Shown one piece after another: positions 46,248 to 56,436 of a stretch of 64,000 nucleotides of DNA (position 1 is its first letter; each line of letters starts with the position of its first letter). Origin of the DNA: CAYXAA01 sp964462985. Lineage in GTDB: Bacteria > Pseudomonadota > Alphaproteobacteria > Rhizobiales > Stappiaceae. The notes beneath the pieces are model-generated. The model was given only the letters and a program-made list of their open reading frames with translations. It had not been told where the DNA came from and did no database searches. The DNA is taken from positions 33,813 through 97,812 of the forward strand of contig CAYXAA010000013.1 in NCBI GenBank assembly GCA_964462985.1, in the 5' to 3' direction. The translations under genes were made by a program, and so were the position numbers.

Positions 46248-46946
46248 TCAGCGGGCGAGCTGGTTGTGTTTGCGGGCGATGAGGTCCTTCGCCATCTCGA
46301 CCGTCACCGCGGCGTCACGGCAATAGGCGTCGGCACCGATCGCCTGACCGAACTCCTCGTTGAGCGGAGCACCCCCGACCATGACGATGTACTTGTCACG
46401 CAGGCCCTTTTCCACCAGCGCGTCGATCACGACCTTCATGTAGGGCATCGTCGTCGTCAGAAGCGCGGACATGCCCAGAATGTCGGGCTGATGCTCCTCG
46501 AGCGCCTCGAGATACTTCTCAACCGGATTGTTGATGCCGATGTCGATCACCTCGAAACCGGCGCCCTCCATCATCATCGCCACGAGATTCTTGCCGATGT
46601 CGTGGATGTCGCCCTTCACGGTGCCGATCACCATCTTGCCCACCTTGGGCGCGCCGGTTTCGGCAAGCAGTGGCCGCAGGATCTCCATGCCGGCCTTCAT
46701 GGCATTGGCCGACAACAGCACCTCGGGCACGAATAGGATCCCGTCCCGGAAGTCGATGCCGACGATGCGCATGCCCTCGACCAGCGCCTCCGTCAGGATG
46801 CGATAGGGCGCCCAGCCCCGGTCGAGCAGGATACGGACGCCCTCCTGGATTTCATCCTTGAGGCCGTCGTAAAGGTCGTCATGCATCTGCGCGACGAGAT
46901 CCTCGTCGCTGAGGGCGTTGAGATCGAGATCGTCTTCTGCGGCCAT
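46248..46946 (-). CDS. Corrinoid (B12-binding) methyl-carrier protein, MtbC/MtgC type
   Basis: The 232-residue protein has the two-domain build of corrinoid carriers. An N-terminal helical cap (about residues 15-95; GVRILLDRGWAPYRILTEALVEGMRIVG, ILFVPEVLLSANAMKAGMEIL) is followed by a B12-binding Rossmann domain with the cobalt-ligand His in GDIHDIGKN, plus GMSALLTTTMPYMKVV and VMVGGAPLNEEFGQAIGAD. It would accept a methyl group from a substrate methyltransferase and pass it to MeTr. The ATG at 46946 (MAAEDDLDLN) is preferred over a longer frame. No MttB-like substrate methyltransferase is adjacent. Confidence 0.94.
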   Translation of the reverse strand: MAAEDDLDLNALSDEDLVAQMHDDLYDGLKDEIQEGVRILLDRGWAPYRILTEALVEGMRIVGIDFRDGILFVPEVLLSANAMKAGMEILRPLLAETGAPKVGKMVIGTVKGDIHDIGKNLVAMMMEGAGFEVIDIGINNPVEKYLEALEEHQPDILGMSALLTTTMPYMKVVIDALVEKGLRDKYIVMVGGAPLNEEFGQAIGADAYCRDAAVTVEMAKDLIARKHNQLAR

Positions 46947-47098
46947 GCCGAGCTCCAGGCGCGAAAGTGCCACGTCCCCGAACCGTGTTTTGGACGGTCG
47001 GTTCCTTTCGACGATCAATGTGGTGTTGTGGCCCTGAAGTCGATGTCTCTAAAGCGACATACAAGGCCGCACCTGCGACAGGAGGGAGCGCCTGAAGC

Positions 47099-47142
47099 GG
47101 AACCGGGGCGCGCCCGGTTCCGGGCTGCGGCCCGAGCCGCAG
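47099..47142 (-). terminator. Tandem hairpins downstream of rpsU
   Basis: Two strong stems follow rpsU on the minus strand: ctgcggc/gccgcag (47125-47131 with 47136-47142, 4-base loop) and ggaaccggg/cccggttcc (47099-47107 with 47113-47121, 5-base loop). No T-run follows, so they may be a Rho-type or weak terminator protecting the rpsU mRNA end. Confidence 0.5.
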
Positions 47143-47158
47143 CAAATTCAGCAATCGG

Positions 47159-47425
47159 TTAGGATGGTCGTGCGCCTGAGCGTGGGCCGCCGGCACGAAC
47201 CGGCTTCTTCTTCGGACCCGGGATCAGCCCTTCACGCTGCGCCAGCTTGCGTGCGGCCTTGCGTTTGCGGCGGATCGCCTCGGCCTTCTCGCGGGCGCGC
47301 CGCTCCGACGGCTTCTCATAAGCGCGCCGGGCCTTCATCTCGCGAAAGATACCTTCGCGCTGCATCTTCTTCTTCAGGGCCCGAAGGGCCTGGTCGACAT
47401 TGTTGTCGCGTACAAGTACCTGCAA
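47159..47425 (-). CDS. rpsU: 30S ribosomal protein bS21
   Basis: Small basic ribosomal protein. The product begins [24 protein letters not shown], the strongly conserved bS21 N-terminus, and ends in an extended Lys/Arg/Pro tail. The start is taken as TTG at 47425, because TTAGGA lies just before it at good spacing. The in-frame ATG at 47440 would add five residues (MLGQP) and has no ribosome-binding site. It is followed by tandem hairpins. Confidence 0.93.
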   Translation of the reverse strand: MQVLVRDNNVDQALRALKKKMQREGIFREMKARRAYEKPSERRAREKAEAIRRKRKAARKLAQREGLIPGPKKKPVRAGGPRSGARPS

Positions 47426-47699
47426 TGGTTGTCCTAACATTGTCGGTTTCGAGTTGCAGGCGAAAAGACGGCATCCCGTGGGATACAGTGATCAGACCGG
47501 TATCCGGAAGGAAAAGGGCCTGCCGCCGAGACCTGCGGCGAACCGCGCCCGACGGGCGCGGGGGGGCGCTCGATCGACGAGTCGAGCCTCAGCATGGTGC
47601 GGCCGATGATCGTTTGGCCACCAGGTCAGTTTAGCCGGTTCGGGCCGGGAATGGAACCGCGGCACGGCATTTCTCAATGAAGGGCAGGCCATCCCTGCC

Positions 47700-47927
47700 T
47701 TAGAACAGTGGCTTGGCTCCGAACGAGGAACCCGCAACCTTCTCCAGATTGTCTTCCGTCGTCACCCGCTCATGCGGTTCCTGGTCGCTGCGGATGCGGT
47801 ACTGGTAGGAGTTGTTGCTCGGCGGCAGCAAGCCCGTGATCCGATAAATGTCCGGTGTCGACAGTGGCCGGCCGTAGCGGCTCTTCATCCGCACGAACTG
47901 GCCGATGGTATAAAGATGCTCCGACAT
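47700..47927 (-). CDS. Small conserved hypothetical protein
   Basis: A 75-residue polar protein with the segments YTIGQFVRMKSRYGRPLSTPDIYRITGLLPP and SYQYRIRSDQEPHERVTTEDNLEKV. These look like a compact beta-rich domain of the kind conserved in Hyphomicrobiales genomes and annotated as hypothetical. No membrane segment or signal peptide is present. It lies between the csp terminator and rpsU on the same strand. Function unknown. Confidence 0.75.
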   Translation of the reverse strand: MSEHLYTIGQFVRMKSRYGRPLSTPDIYRITGLLPPSNNSYQYRIRSDQEPHERVTTEDNLEKVAGSSFGAKPLF

Positions 47928-47944
47928 GGTCGCTCCCTTCGGTG

Positions 47945-47976
47945 CAAATAAAAAAGCGGGGATGTGCTCCCCGCTT
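47945..47976 (-). terminator. Rho-independent terminator after the cold-shock gene
   Basis: On the minus strand a perfect 9-bp stem (arms at 47968-47976 and 47954-47962, 5-base loop) is followed by TTTTTATTT. It lies about 80 bases after the csp stop. Confidence 0.85.
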
Positions 47977-48055
47977 CCGTAGTCCGGCGCGAGCCGGCTT
48001 CAGGCTATAGGAGGCAGCCAAATCCCGGTTGAGCCGGGGCGCCCCTTAGGTCCGT

Positions 48056-48262
48056 TCAGACCAGCTTCAGGTTCGCAGCCGAATTGCGTCCCTGGCGATC
48101 CTGTTCGAGATCGAACTGGACCTTCTGACCCTCGGCGAGGCCGCTCAGACCGGAGCGCTCCAGCGCGCTCACATGGACGAAGACGTCCTTGTTGCCGTTC
48201 TCCGGCTGAATGAAGCCGTAACCCTTCTGGTCGTTGAAGAATTTTACCGTTCCAGTGTACAT
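48056..48262 (-). CDS. Cold-shock protein (CspA family)
   Basis: The 68-residue single cold-shock domain has the RNA-binding motifs KGYGFIQPE (RNP1) and DVFVHVSAL (RNP2), typical of CspA-type RNA chaperones. It starts at ATG 48262 and is preceded by a leader of uncertain length with at least one stable stem (48349-48365), as is common for csp genes whose leaders control translation. A strong terminator follows. Confidence 0.95.
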   Translation of the reverse strand: MYTGTVKFFNDQKGYGFIQPENGNKDVFVHVSALERSGLSGLAEGQKVQFDLEQDRQGRNSAANLKLV

Positions 48263-48655
48263 GAGATGTCCTTGAGAAGTATCGATGCGCCGCGAATGAT
48301 CACGGCACAGTCAGGCGTATCGGCAATTTGGAAGAAGAATGACAGTTGGCGGCGCTTCACGCCGCGGGCAGCCAAACTGGACCCAAAAGAGCGATACCGT
48401 CAGCTAGCACCCAATTGAGGTTTATTTGAGACGGCCCGTCGCGGTCGCGTCGTTTCGTATCAACCAAGCTTCAATTCGGGCTAGGACGGCGCCATTTGAA
48501 GGCCTCACCGGGACGATCGGCTTGGCAAGGTCCTATGCATCAAGGTTGGGTGTATAAGGTGGGGCGCGCCCGTGGATCGCACCGGTTTACCCGATGCTGC
48601 GACGTCGGCATGATCGCGCCACGCCCCCTCCGCGTACCTGTAAGGACATGCCGAA
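48263..48655. other. Intergenic region: csp leader and divergent promoter of the cyclodeaminase gene
   Basis: No gene is seen. The part next to csp carries a stem gcggcg-cttca-cgccgc (48349-48365) that would lie in the csp 5' leader. An AT-rich patch lies near 48415-48432. A palindromic ggggcgcgcccc-like block occurs near 48562-48573 before the plus-strand gene. Confidence 0.4.
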
Positions 48656-49609
48656 ATGTTGCAACTTGACGAAACCGCCACGGAAGCGGCGCTGCAGTGG
48701 ACCCCGCTGATCGAATCGCTGCGTGCCATGTTCCGCGAGGGCTGCGTCATGCCCGTTCGCCATCACCACGATGTGGAGGTGCCCGGCGAGCCTGACGCGA
48801 CGCTGCTGCTGATGCCGGCGTGGCTTCCGGGGCGCTATATTGGCGTCAAGCTTGCAACCGTCGTTCCGGGTAACGGCGACCGCGGCCTTCCTGCGGTGAT
48901 GGCGACTTACATGCTGTCGTCGGGGCAGACAGGGGAAGCCCTGGCCCTGATCGACGGCGGAGCGCTCACCGTCCGGCGCACGGCGGCGGCATCAGCGCTG
49001 GCCGCAGACTTCCTGGCACGCCAGGATGCCCGACGGCTGACGATGATCGGGACCGGCCGTCTGTCGCTTAATCTCATCGCCGCCCATGCGTCGGTGCGGC
49101 CAATTGAAGCCGTGACCGTTTGGGGGCGGGACCGGTCGAAGGCCGAAGCGGTGGCCGAGGCCGTCCGCAAGATGCCCGGGCTTTCGGCGCAGGTGGAAGA
49201 CGATCTGGAGCGAGCCGTCGCTGCGGCCGACGTCGTCAGCGTCGCCACCTTGTCGGAAACGCCGCTGGTGTTCGGGCGCTTCCTGCCGAAAGGCTGCCAC
49301 CTCGATCTTGTCGGGGCCTTCAAGCCGACGATGCGCGAGAGCGACGACGAGGCGGTACGCCGCGCCGCGGTCTATGTCGACACGCTCGCCGGCGCCACCA
49401 GCGAGGCCGGGGATATTGTCCAGCCGCTCGAAAGCGGCGTGCTGCGTCTTGACGATATCCGCGGTGACCTCTTTGCGCTCTGTCGCGGCGACGTCGAGGG
49501 GCGGACCAACGACGACACGATCACGCTGTTCAAGTCCGTCGGCGCCGCGCTCGAGGACCTTGCCGGGGCGATTCTGGCCTACGAAACGGCGACCGCACCG
49601 CGTGCCTGA
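48656..49609 (+). CDS. Ornithine cyclodeaminase / mu-crystallin family protein
   Basis: The 317-residue protein has the Rossmann dinucleotide site MIGTGRLSLNLIAAH, the family's upstream signature (GVKLATVVPGNGDRGLPAV) and the substrate strand DLVGAFKPTMRESDDEAV. Family members include ornithine cyclodeaminase, alanine dehydrogenase of archaea, and ketimine reductases. The exact substrate cannot be decided. Start: ATG at 48656. A desaturase gene follows on the same strand after 205 bases. Confidence 0.88.
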   Translation: MLQLDETATEAALQWTPLIESLRAMFREGCVMPVRHHHDVEVPGEPDATLLLMPAWLPGRYIGVKLATVVPGNGDRGLPAVMATYMLSSGQTGEALALIDGGALTVRRTAAASALAADFLARQDARRLTMIGTGRLSLNLIAAHASVRPIEAVTVWGRDRSKAEAVAEAVRKMPGLSAQVEDDLERAVAAADVVSVATLSETPLVFGRFLPKGCHLDLVGAFKPTMRESDDEAVRRAAVYVDTLAGATSEAGDIVQPLESGVLRLDDIRGDLFALCRGDVEGRTNDDTITLFKSVGAALEDLAGAILAYETATAPRA

Positions 49610-49814
49610 GGCACCCCGCGCGGTCGGCGGTCGCATGTCGCATCGGGACAAGCAAAATGTCGCCTTTGAGCTAGCGCCGGGATCAACGGGAAAAGAATCG
49701 GCTTAACGGCCCGGCAAAAATCAAGTACATAGGTCGCATACCTACAGTGCTGAACCTGATCGCGCCGGGCGGGCTTTCTTCGCCGGCGTCGATTCCACAT
49801 GATCGGAGACCTGC

Positions 49815-50723
49815 TTGGAACTCGGGACATCGTCACGGGCGCGCCCTTTTGAATGGCAGACCATCGCTCTGCTCTGCGCTTGTTACGCCGTCTGGCTGAT
49901 TTCAACATATCTTTTCGGCTCGACCTGGGCAGCGCTTCCCTTCGCCGTCATCTCTGTAACCTTTCACTCCTCATTGCAGCACGAAGCGCTGCATGGCCAC
50001 CCCACCCGCAAGGCCTGGATCAACGAGGCCATGGTCTGGCTGCCGGTCGGGATCTTCGTGCCTTACCGCCGCTTCAAGACCCTGCACATCAAGCATCACA
50101 ACAACGAACTGCTGACCGATCCGTACGACGATCCGGAGAGCTTCTACCGCGATTGGCGCGACTGGGAGCGATTGCCGTGGGTGCTGCGCCGGCTTCTGGA
50201 AATCAACAACACGCTCGTCGGCCGACTGGTGATCGGTCCGGCGATCTCCGTGGTCGGGTTCATCGGTTCGGACCTGAGGCTCATGCTCGGCGGAGACCGC
50301 AAGGTACTCATTGCCTGGGCGCATCACGCCGCCGGCCTGCTGCTGGTTGCGATCTGGGTTTGGGGCGTCTGTGGCATAAACCCCGTCGTCTATGTGCTTG
50401 CCGTCGCCTATCCGGGCATGAGCCTGCTGATGATTCGCACCTTCGCAGAACATCAGGCCCAGGAACGGGTCGGCAGCCGGTCAGTGATCGTAGAGGACCG
50501 CGGCTTCTTCGCGCTGCTTTTCCTCAACAACAACCTGCATCTCGTTCATCACGACCAGCCGGGCACGCCCTGGTATCACCTGCCGGCGATCTACCGGGCG
50601 CGCAAGGCGCACTGGCACGCGGAGAATGGCGGCTACGTCTTCCGCGGCTACGGCGAACTGTTCCGCCGCTATGCGTTCCGCTCGAAGGAGCCGGTGCCGC
50701 ATCCTTTCCTGCGGCGCGGCTGA
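49815..50723 (+). CDS. Membrane fatty acid desaturase-family protein
   Basis: The 302-residue integral membrane protein has the three His boxes of diiron desaturases/hydroxylases: HEALHGH, HIKHHN and HLVHHD. About four to six hydrophobic segments surround them. Related enzymes act on fatty acyl chains, carotenoids or lipid head-group precursors, so the substrate is open. The start is TTG at 49815 after GGAGA; no ATG is available in frame nearby. Confidence 0.87.
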   Translation: MELGTSSRARPFEWQTIALLCACYAVWLISTYLFGSTWAALPFAVISVTFHSSLQHEALHGHPTRKAWINEAMVWLPVGIFVPYRRFKTLHIKHHNNELLTDPYDDPESFYRDWRDWERLPWVLRRLLEINNTLVGRLVIGPAISVVGFIGSDLRLMLGGDRKVLIAWAHHAAGLLLVAIWVWGVCGINPVVYVLAVAYPGMSLLMIRTFAEHQAQERVGSRSVIVEDRGFFALLFLNNNLHLVHHDQPGTPWYHLPAIYRARKAHWHAENGGYVFRGYGELFRRYAFRSKEPVPHPFLRRG

Positions 50724-50876
50724 GCCGCTGATCCCGATTCTGACTTCACGATGCTGTCGATCCGCCGGCCCCGACGCGTGGCCCGGCCGCCATTTATTTG
50801 TATGAAGAATATGGCGCGCAGGGCTTGATGCGGGCAGCGAAGCCGGCGTAAAGCGTTGGGGAAACGGAGGATCGGC

Positions 50877-51611
50877 ATGGGCGGACAACTTCGGGGCAAG
50901 ACAGTGCTTGTCACCGCCGCAGCGCAGGGCATCGGCAATGCAACGGCACGCGCCTTCGCGGCGGCCGGTGCCACCGTCCTGGCGACGGACGTCAACGAGG
51001 CGCGCCTTGCCGAACTTGATGGCATCGAGGGCATCAGCCACGGTCGCCTCGATGTGCTCGACAACCACGCGGTCGAGACGCTCGTGGCCAGGCACGGACC
51101 GTTCGACGTGCTGTTCAATTGTGCCGGCTATGTCCACTCCGGCACCGTGCTCGACTGCACAGACACCGATCTTGAGTTCGCCTTCGACCTGAACGTCCGC
51201 TCCATGGTACGCACGATCAAGGCCGTGCTGCCGGGCATGCTCGAACGCGGCGGTGGGGCGATCGTCAACATGTCTTCCGTCGCGAGCAGCGTCAAAGGTG
51301 TGCCGAACCGCTTCGCCTATTCGGTCACCAAGGCCGCCGTGATCGGCCTCACCAAGTCGGTTGCTGCGGACTACGTGGACAAGGGGATCCGCTGCAACGC
51401 CATCTGCCCCGGCACGGTGGAGAGCCCGTCGCTCGAGGACCGGCTGCGCGCCACCGGCGACTATGAGGCGGCCCGCGCGAGCTTCATCGCCCGTCAGCCA
51501 ATGGGCCGGCTCGGCAAACCGGAAGAAATCGCCGACCTCGCCGTCTATCTTGCCGGCGCCGAATACACCACCGGCCAGATCCACGTCATAGACGGCGGCT
51601 GGGTCAACTAG
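50877..51611 (+). CDS. SDR dehydrogenase, probable 2-keto-3-deoxy-L-fuconate dehydrogenase
   Basis: The 244-residue short-chain dehydrogenase has the NAD site TAAAQGIGNATARAF, DTDLEFAFDLNVRSM, SSVASSVKGV with the catalytic Ser, YSVTK (Tyr/Lys pair) and the tail VIDGGWVN. It closely resembles bacterial 2-keto-3-deoxy-L-fuconate dehydrogenases and their animal relative DHRS6/BDH2. The next gene encodes a matching hydrolase, which supports a sugar-acid role. ATG at 50877 follows GGAGG. Confidence 0.85.
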   Translation: MGGQLRGKTVLVTAAAQGIGNATARAFAAAGATVLATDVNEARLAELDGIEGISHGRLDVLDNHAVETLVARHGPFDVLFNCAGYVHSGTVLDCTDTDLEFAFDLNVRSMVRTIKAVLPGMLERGGGAIVNMSSVASSVKGVPNRFAYSVTKAAVIGLTKSVAADYVDKGIRCNAICPGTVESPSLEDRLRATGDYEAARASFIARQPMGRLGKPEEIADLAVYLAGAEYTTGQIHVIDGGWVN

Positions 51612-51666
51612 CCCTCGCATTCATAGCTCCAGGCCCGCACCGGGCAATCTCACACGGGGAGAGACG

Positions 51667-52506
51667 ATGAAGCTGGTTCGATATGGCGCGCCCGGCGCGG
51701 AAAAGCCCGGACTGATCGACGCGAACGGGACACTGCGGGACCTGTCGGGCATCGTACCGGACATCGACGGCACGGTCCTGACCGACCTCGGCCGCATCGC
51801 GACCACCGACCCGGCGAGCCTGCCGGCTGTCGAAGGCACGCCCCGTTTCGGTCCCTGCGTTGCCGGTACCGGCAAGTTCATCTGCATCGGCCTCAATTTC
51901 TCCGACCACGCTGCGGAATCGGGCCTCGACGTGCCGCCGGAACCGGTCGTCTTCATGAAGGCGACCTCGGCGATCTGCGGCCCCGACGACGGCATCGTCA
52001 TTCCGCGCGGCTCGGAGAAGACCGACTGGGAGGTCGAACTCGGCGTCGTCATCGGCAAGCCGGCAAAATACGTCTCCGAGGCGGATGCGCTGAAGTACGT
52101 CGCCGGCTATTGCGTCGTCAACGACGTCAGTGAACGCGCCTTCCAGGCAGAGCGGGCCGGCCAGTGGACCAAGGGCAAGTCCTGCGACACCTTCGGCCCG
52201 ATCGGCCCCTGGCTGGTGACGGCGGACGAGATTCCGGACCCGCAGAACCTCTCGATGTGGCTCACGGTCAACGGCGAGATGCGCCAGTCCGGCTCGACCA
52301 GGACCATGGTCTACGGCGTCGCGTTCGTCGTGTCCTACCTCAGCCAGTTCATGTCGCTGCAGCCGGGCGACATCATCTCCACCGGCACGCCTCCCGGCGT
52401 CGGCATGGGCATGAATCCGCCGAGCTATCTGCGGCCGGGCGACATCGTCGAGCTCGGCATCGAAGGCCTCGGCCGCCAGCGCCAAACCGTGACGGCGGAC
52501 GCATAG
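51667..52506 (+). CDS. FAH-family hydrolase, probable 2,4-diketo-3-deoxy-L-fuconate hydrolase
   Basis: A 279-residue fumarylacetoacetate-hydrolase-fold protein: FICIGLNFSDHAAESG, TDWEVELGVVIGK (metal Glu), VVNDVSERAFQ (metal Asp), SCDTFGPIGPWLVT and STGTPPGVGMG. Together with the preceding dehydrogenase it fits the terminal steps of non-phosphorylative L-fucose breakdown, yielding pyruvate and L-lactate. Other acylpyruvase activities are possible. It is 55 bases after the SDR gene and convergent with ureG. Confidence 0.87.
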   Translation: MKLVRYGAPGAEKPGLIDANGTLRDLSGIVPDIDGTVLTDLGRIATTDPASLPAVEGTPRFGPCVAGTGKFICIGLNFSDHAAESGLDVPPEPVVFMKATSAICGPDDGIVIPRGSEKTDWEVELGVVIGKPAKYVSEADALKYVAGYCVVNDVSERAFQAERAGQWTKGKSCDTFGPIGPWLVTADEIPDPQNLSMWLTVNGEMRQSGSTRTMVYGVAFVVSYLSQFMSLQPGDIISTGTPPGVGMGMNPPSYLRPGDIVELGIEGLGRQRQTVTADA

Positions 52507-52548
52507 CACCCATCGGCCACTGGCGGGCGTCATCCGGCGCGGCAAGCG

Positions 52549-53166
52549 TCAGGCCTGTAGCCCGCCGGCCCTCTCGATGAACGCCGCCACTTCGGCGACG
52601 CCCTCGCCGCCACGGATGTTGGTGAAGACGAACGGCTTTTGCCCGCGCATGCGGCGGCTGTCGCGCTCCATCACCTCCAGCGAGGCACCGACGTAAGGCG
52701 CGAGATCGGTCTTGTTGATGATAAGCAGGTCCGAGCGGGTGATGCCCGGGCCACCTTTGCGCGGGATTTCTTCCCCGGCGCAGACGTCGATGACATAGAG
52801 CGTCAGGTCCGCAAGCTCGGGGCTGAAGGTGGCGGCAAGATTGTCGCCGCCGGATTCGATCAGGATCAGCTCGAGATCGTCGTGGCGGCGCTTCAGGTCG
52901 TCGATTGCGGCGAGGTTGATCGAGGCATCCTCGCGGATCGCGGTGTGCGGACAGCCGCCGGTCTCCACGCCGATGATACGGTCGAGCGGCAGCGCCTGGA
53001 CCCGCATCAGGAATTCCGCATCCTCGCGCGTATAGATGTCGTTGGTAACGACGGCCATCGAATAGCGCTCGCGCAGCGCGCGGCACAGCGCGGCGGTGAG
53101 AGAGGTCTTGCCGGAGCCGACGGGGCCGCCGATGCCAACGCGCAGGGGACCGTGGAGAGAGCTCAT
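52549..53166 (-). CDS. ureG: Urease accessory GTPase UreG
   Basis: The 205-residue SIMIBI-class GTPase drives nickel insertion into urease with UreF and UreD. It has the P-loop [35 protein letters not shown] (the nickel-binding Cys-Pro-His), [13 protein letters not shown] and [12 protein letters not shown] at 53166 is the family start; the frame continues upstream only by chance. It overlaps ureF by 4 bases and is the last gene of the urea operon. Confidence 0.97.
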   Translation of the reverse strand: MSSLHGPLRVGIGGPVGSGKTSLTAALCRALRERYSMAVVTNDIYTREDAEFLMRVQALPLDRIIGVETGGCPHTAIREDASINLAAIDDLKRRHDDLELILIESGGDNLAATFSPELADLTLYVIDVCAGEEIPRKGGPGITRSDLLIINKTDLAPYVGASLEVMERDSRRMRGQKPFVFTNIRGGEGVAEVAAFIERAGGLQA

Positions 53167-53831
53167 GATCGGAACAGCCGCGTGTACTGGGTTTCGTGGT
53201 GCATGGATGCAAGGTCGATCCGGAATGTGCAGCCGCCGACGTCGTCGAGCGGGGCCGCGGTCGCCTCCGTCGCTGCCTTCGTCAGGCACGGTGCCAGGTC
53301 CGCCATGATGCGCTGTCCCTCCGTCTGGCCGAGGGGAATCAGCCGGACGCCGGCCGAGACGAGGTTGGCGGCAAAGGCATGGAGATAGAGCAGGGCGGTC
53401 GCCTCGAGCGGGCAGCCGTGGGCCGCGGCGAAGGCGCCGACTGCGACGGGATACGCAAGTTCTTCGGGAAGGTCGAGACCGGCCGGCCAGGCGGCCTCGG
53501 CGGTGCGGCGGAAGGCGGCGCCCTGCGCCAGCGTTTCCAGCCGCCGTTCCGCCGACGGCACGAGGGCGGCGGCAAGCTCGGCCACCTCGGCGAGCATCGG
53601 CATGTCATCCGCAGCAACGGCACGATGGGCATGGGCGAGCAGGATCGCGTCGCTCCTGCCGCTGCCGTGCCCGATGACCGCCCCGACCCAGTCGGCGAGG
53701 CCGCCCGCGTCGCAAACGTCGCCGGCGCGCACTGTCCATTCCAGGCCGTGGGAATAGGAATAGGCGCCCACGGGAAAACCCGGAGACAGCCAGGCCGTCA
53801 GCTTGAGCAGCGCCGCGTTACTGATGGTCAT
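53163..53831 (-). CDS. ureF: Urease accessory protein UreF
   Basis: The 222-residue helical protein bridges UreD-urease and UreG during nickel delivery. The family segments [68 protein letters not shown] are visible. The ATG at 53831 ([10 protein letters not shown]) is the correct start; the frame runs on upstream through the ureE His tail region. It overlaps the end of ureE by 14 bases and the start of ureG by 4. Confidence 0.95.
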   Translation of the reverse strand: MTISNAALLKLTAWLSPGFPVGAYSYSHGLEWTVRAGDVCDAGGLADWVGAVIGHGSGRSDAILLAHAHRAVAADDMPMLAEVAELAAALVPSAERRLETLAQGAAFRRTAEAAWPAGLDLPEELAYPVAVGAFAAAHGCPLEATALLYLHAFAANLVSAGVRLIPLGQTEGQRIMADLAPCLTKAATEATAAPLDDVGGCTFRIDLASMHHETQYTRLFRS

Positions 53832-54323
53832 GGTCGCCGCTGCGGTGATGGTGGCCATGGCCGTGAGAGTGCCCGTGATCGTGGCCGTGGGTACGTCCCT
53901 TGCCGTAGGCGCCGCCTTCCGGATCGAACGGTGCCTCCAGCCGTTCGACTGTGGCGCCAAGCCCGCGGGCCATGTCCTCGATGACGTGGTCCTGGCGGAT
54001 CCGGAGCCGGTCGGGGAGGATCTGCGTCGGCAGATGTCGGTTGCCGAGGTGCCAGGCAACGCGCACCAGGTGATGCGCATCGCGGCACAGGATGTCGGTC
54101 ACCGGTTCTGCCGCCGCTCGGACTGCGACAATCCGCCCGTCGTCAAGCCGCAAGCCGTCTCCGTCGCGCAGTTCCGTCGCCTCGGCGAGGTCGAGAAGGA
54201 AGGCGAGGCCGCCGTCCGCCGTCATCGCAATGCGGCGACGAAAACGGCTGTCGTAGTCGAGCGTCACCGTATCGGCCGGCGCTCCCTCCCAACTGCCCTT
54301 CGGCAGGATTTCGCTGGCTCTGG

Positions 54324-54327
<4 letters not shown>
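53818..54327 (-). CDS. ureE: Urease nickel metallochaperone UreE
   Basis: The 169-residue protein has the UreE peptide-binding domain ([19 protein letters not shown]), the metal-binding domain with [14 protein letters not shown], and a His-rich tail (about half of the last 24 residues are His) that stores nickel. The start is taken as TTG at 54327, overlapping the ureC stop as TTGA. Upstream reading continues into ureC sequence only out of frame. Confidence 0.93.
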
Positions 54328-56033
<1,706 letters not shown>

Positions 56034-56436
56034 GGCAACCTCAGAGGCGGTCGAGCAAGGGGAGTGGAAGCCGTGTCGAAATCGCAGGCCGGACCGAGTT
56101 CAGTGCATCGGTCTCTCGGACAACATGGCGCGCCACAACTTGAGAACTGAGCAGAAAGGCATTGCGTCGACCGCGGTTTTGACAAGGGAAATGGCGAAAA
56201 GAGATGAGTTCATTGGTGCTTTCAAGTGGCATGACTGGGTGTTGATCCGGCGGGTTTCATCAATCGTCCTTTTCTGATCTTGACACTTGCTTGTCCTGCC
56301 GGAGGCTGGATGCATCCGACACACTATTGCCTTCAAATAACCTAGGTCCTGTCCGGGCGCTTCCTTGTTCTTCTGCTTGGATATCCGGGTTGCCCAAGGG
56401 AAGCGGCCGCTGTCCGAAAGGACGATGGAGACAAGG
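56034..56436. other. Divergent gap between ureC and the secreted-protein gene
   Basis: 403 bases with only short shadow frames. It must hold the promoter for the plus-strand gene and possibly one for ureC. A TTGACA hexamer occurs on the plus strand at 56280-56285, but no matching -10 was found at normal spacing. Confidence 0.4.

Noticed and set aside
46947..47158. Possible cobalamin riboswitch upstream of the corrinoid gene
   Set aside because: I looked for a B12-box-like segment and found none; the region is explained by the hairpins after rpsU.
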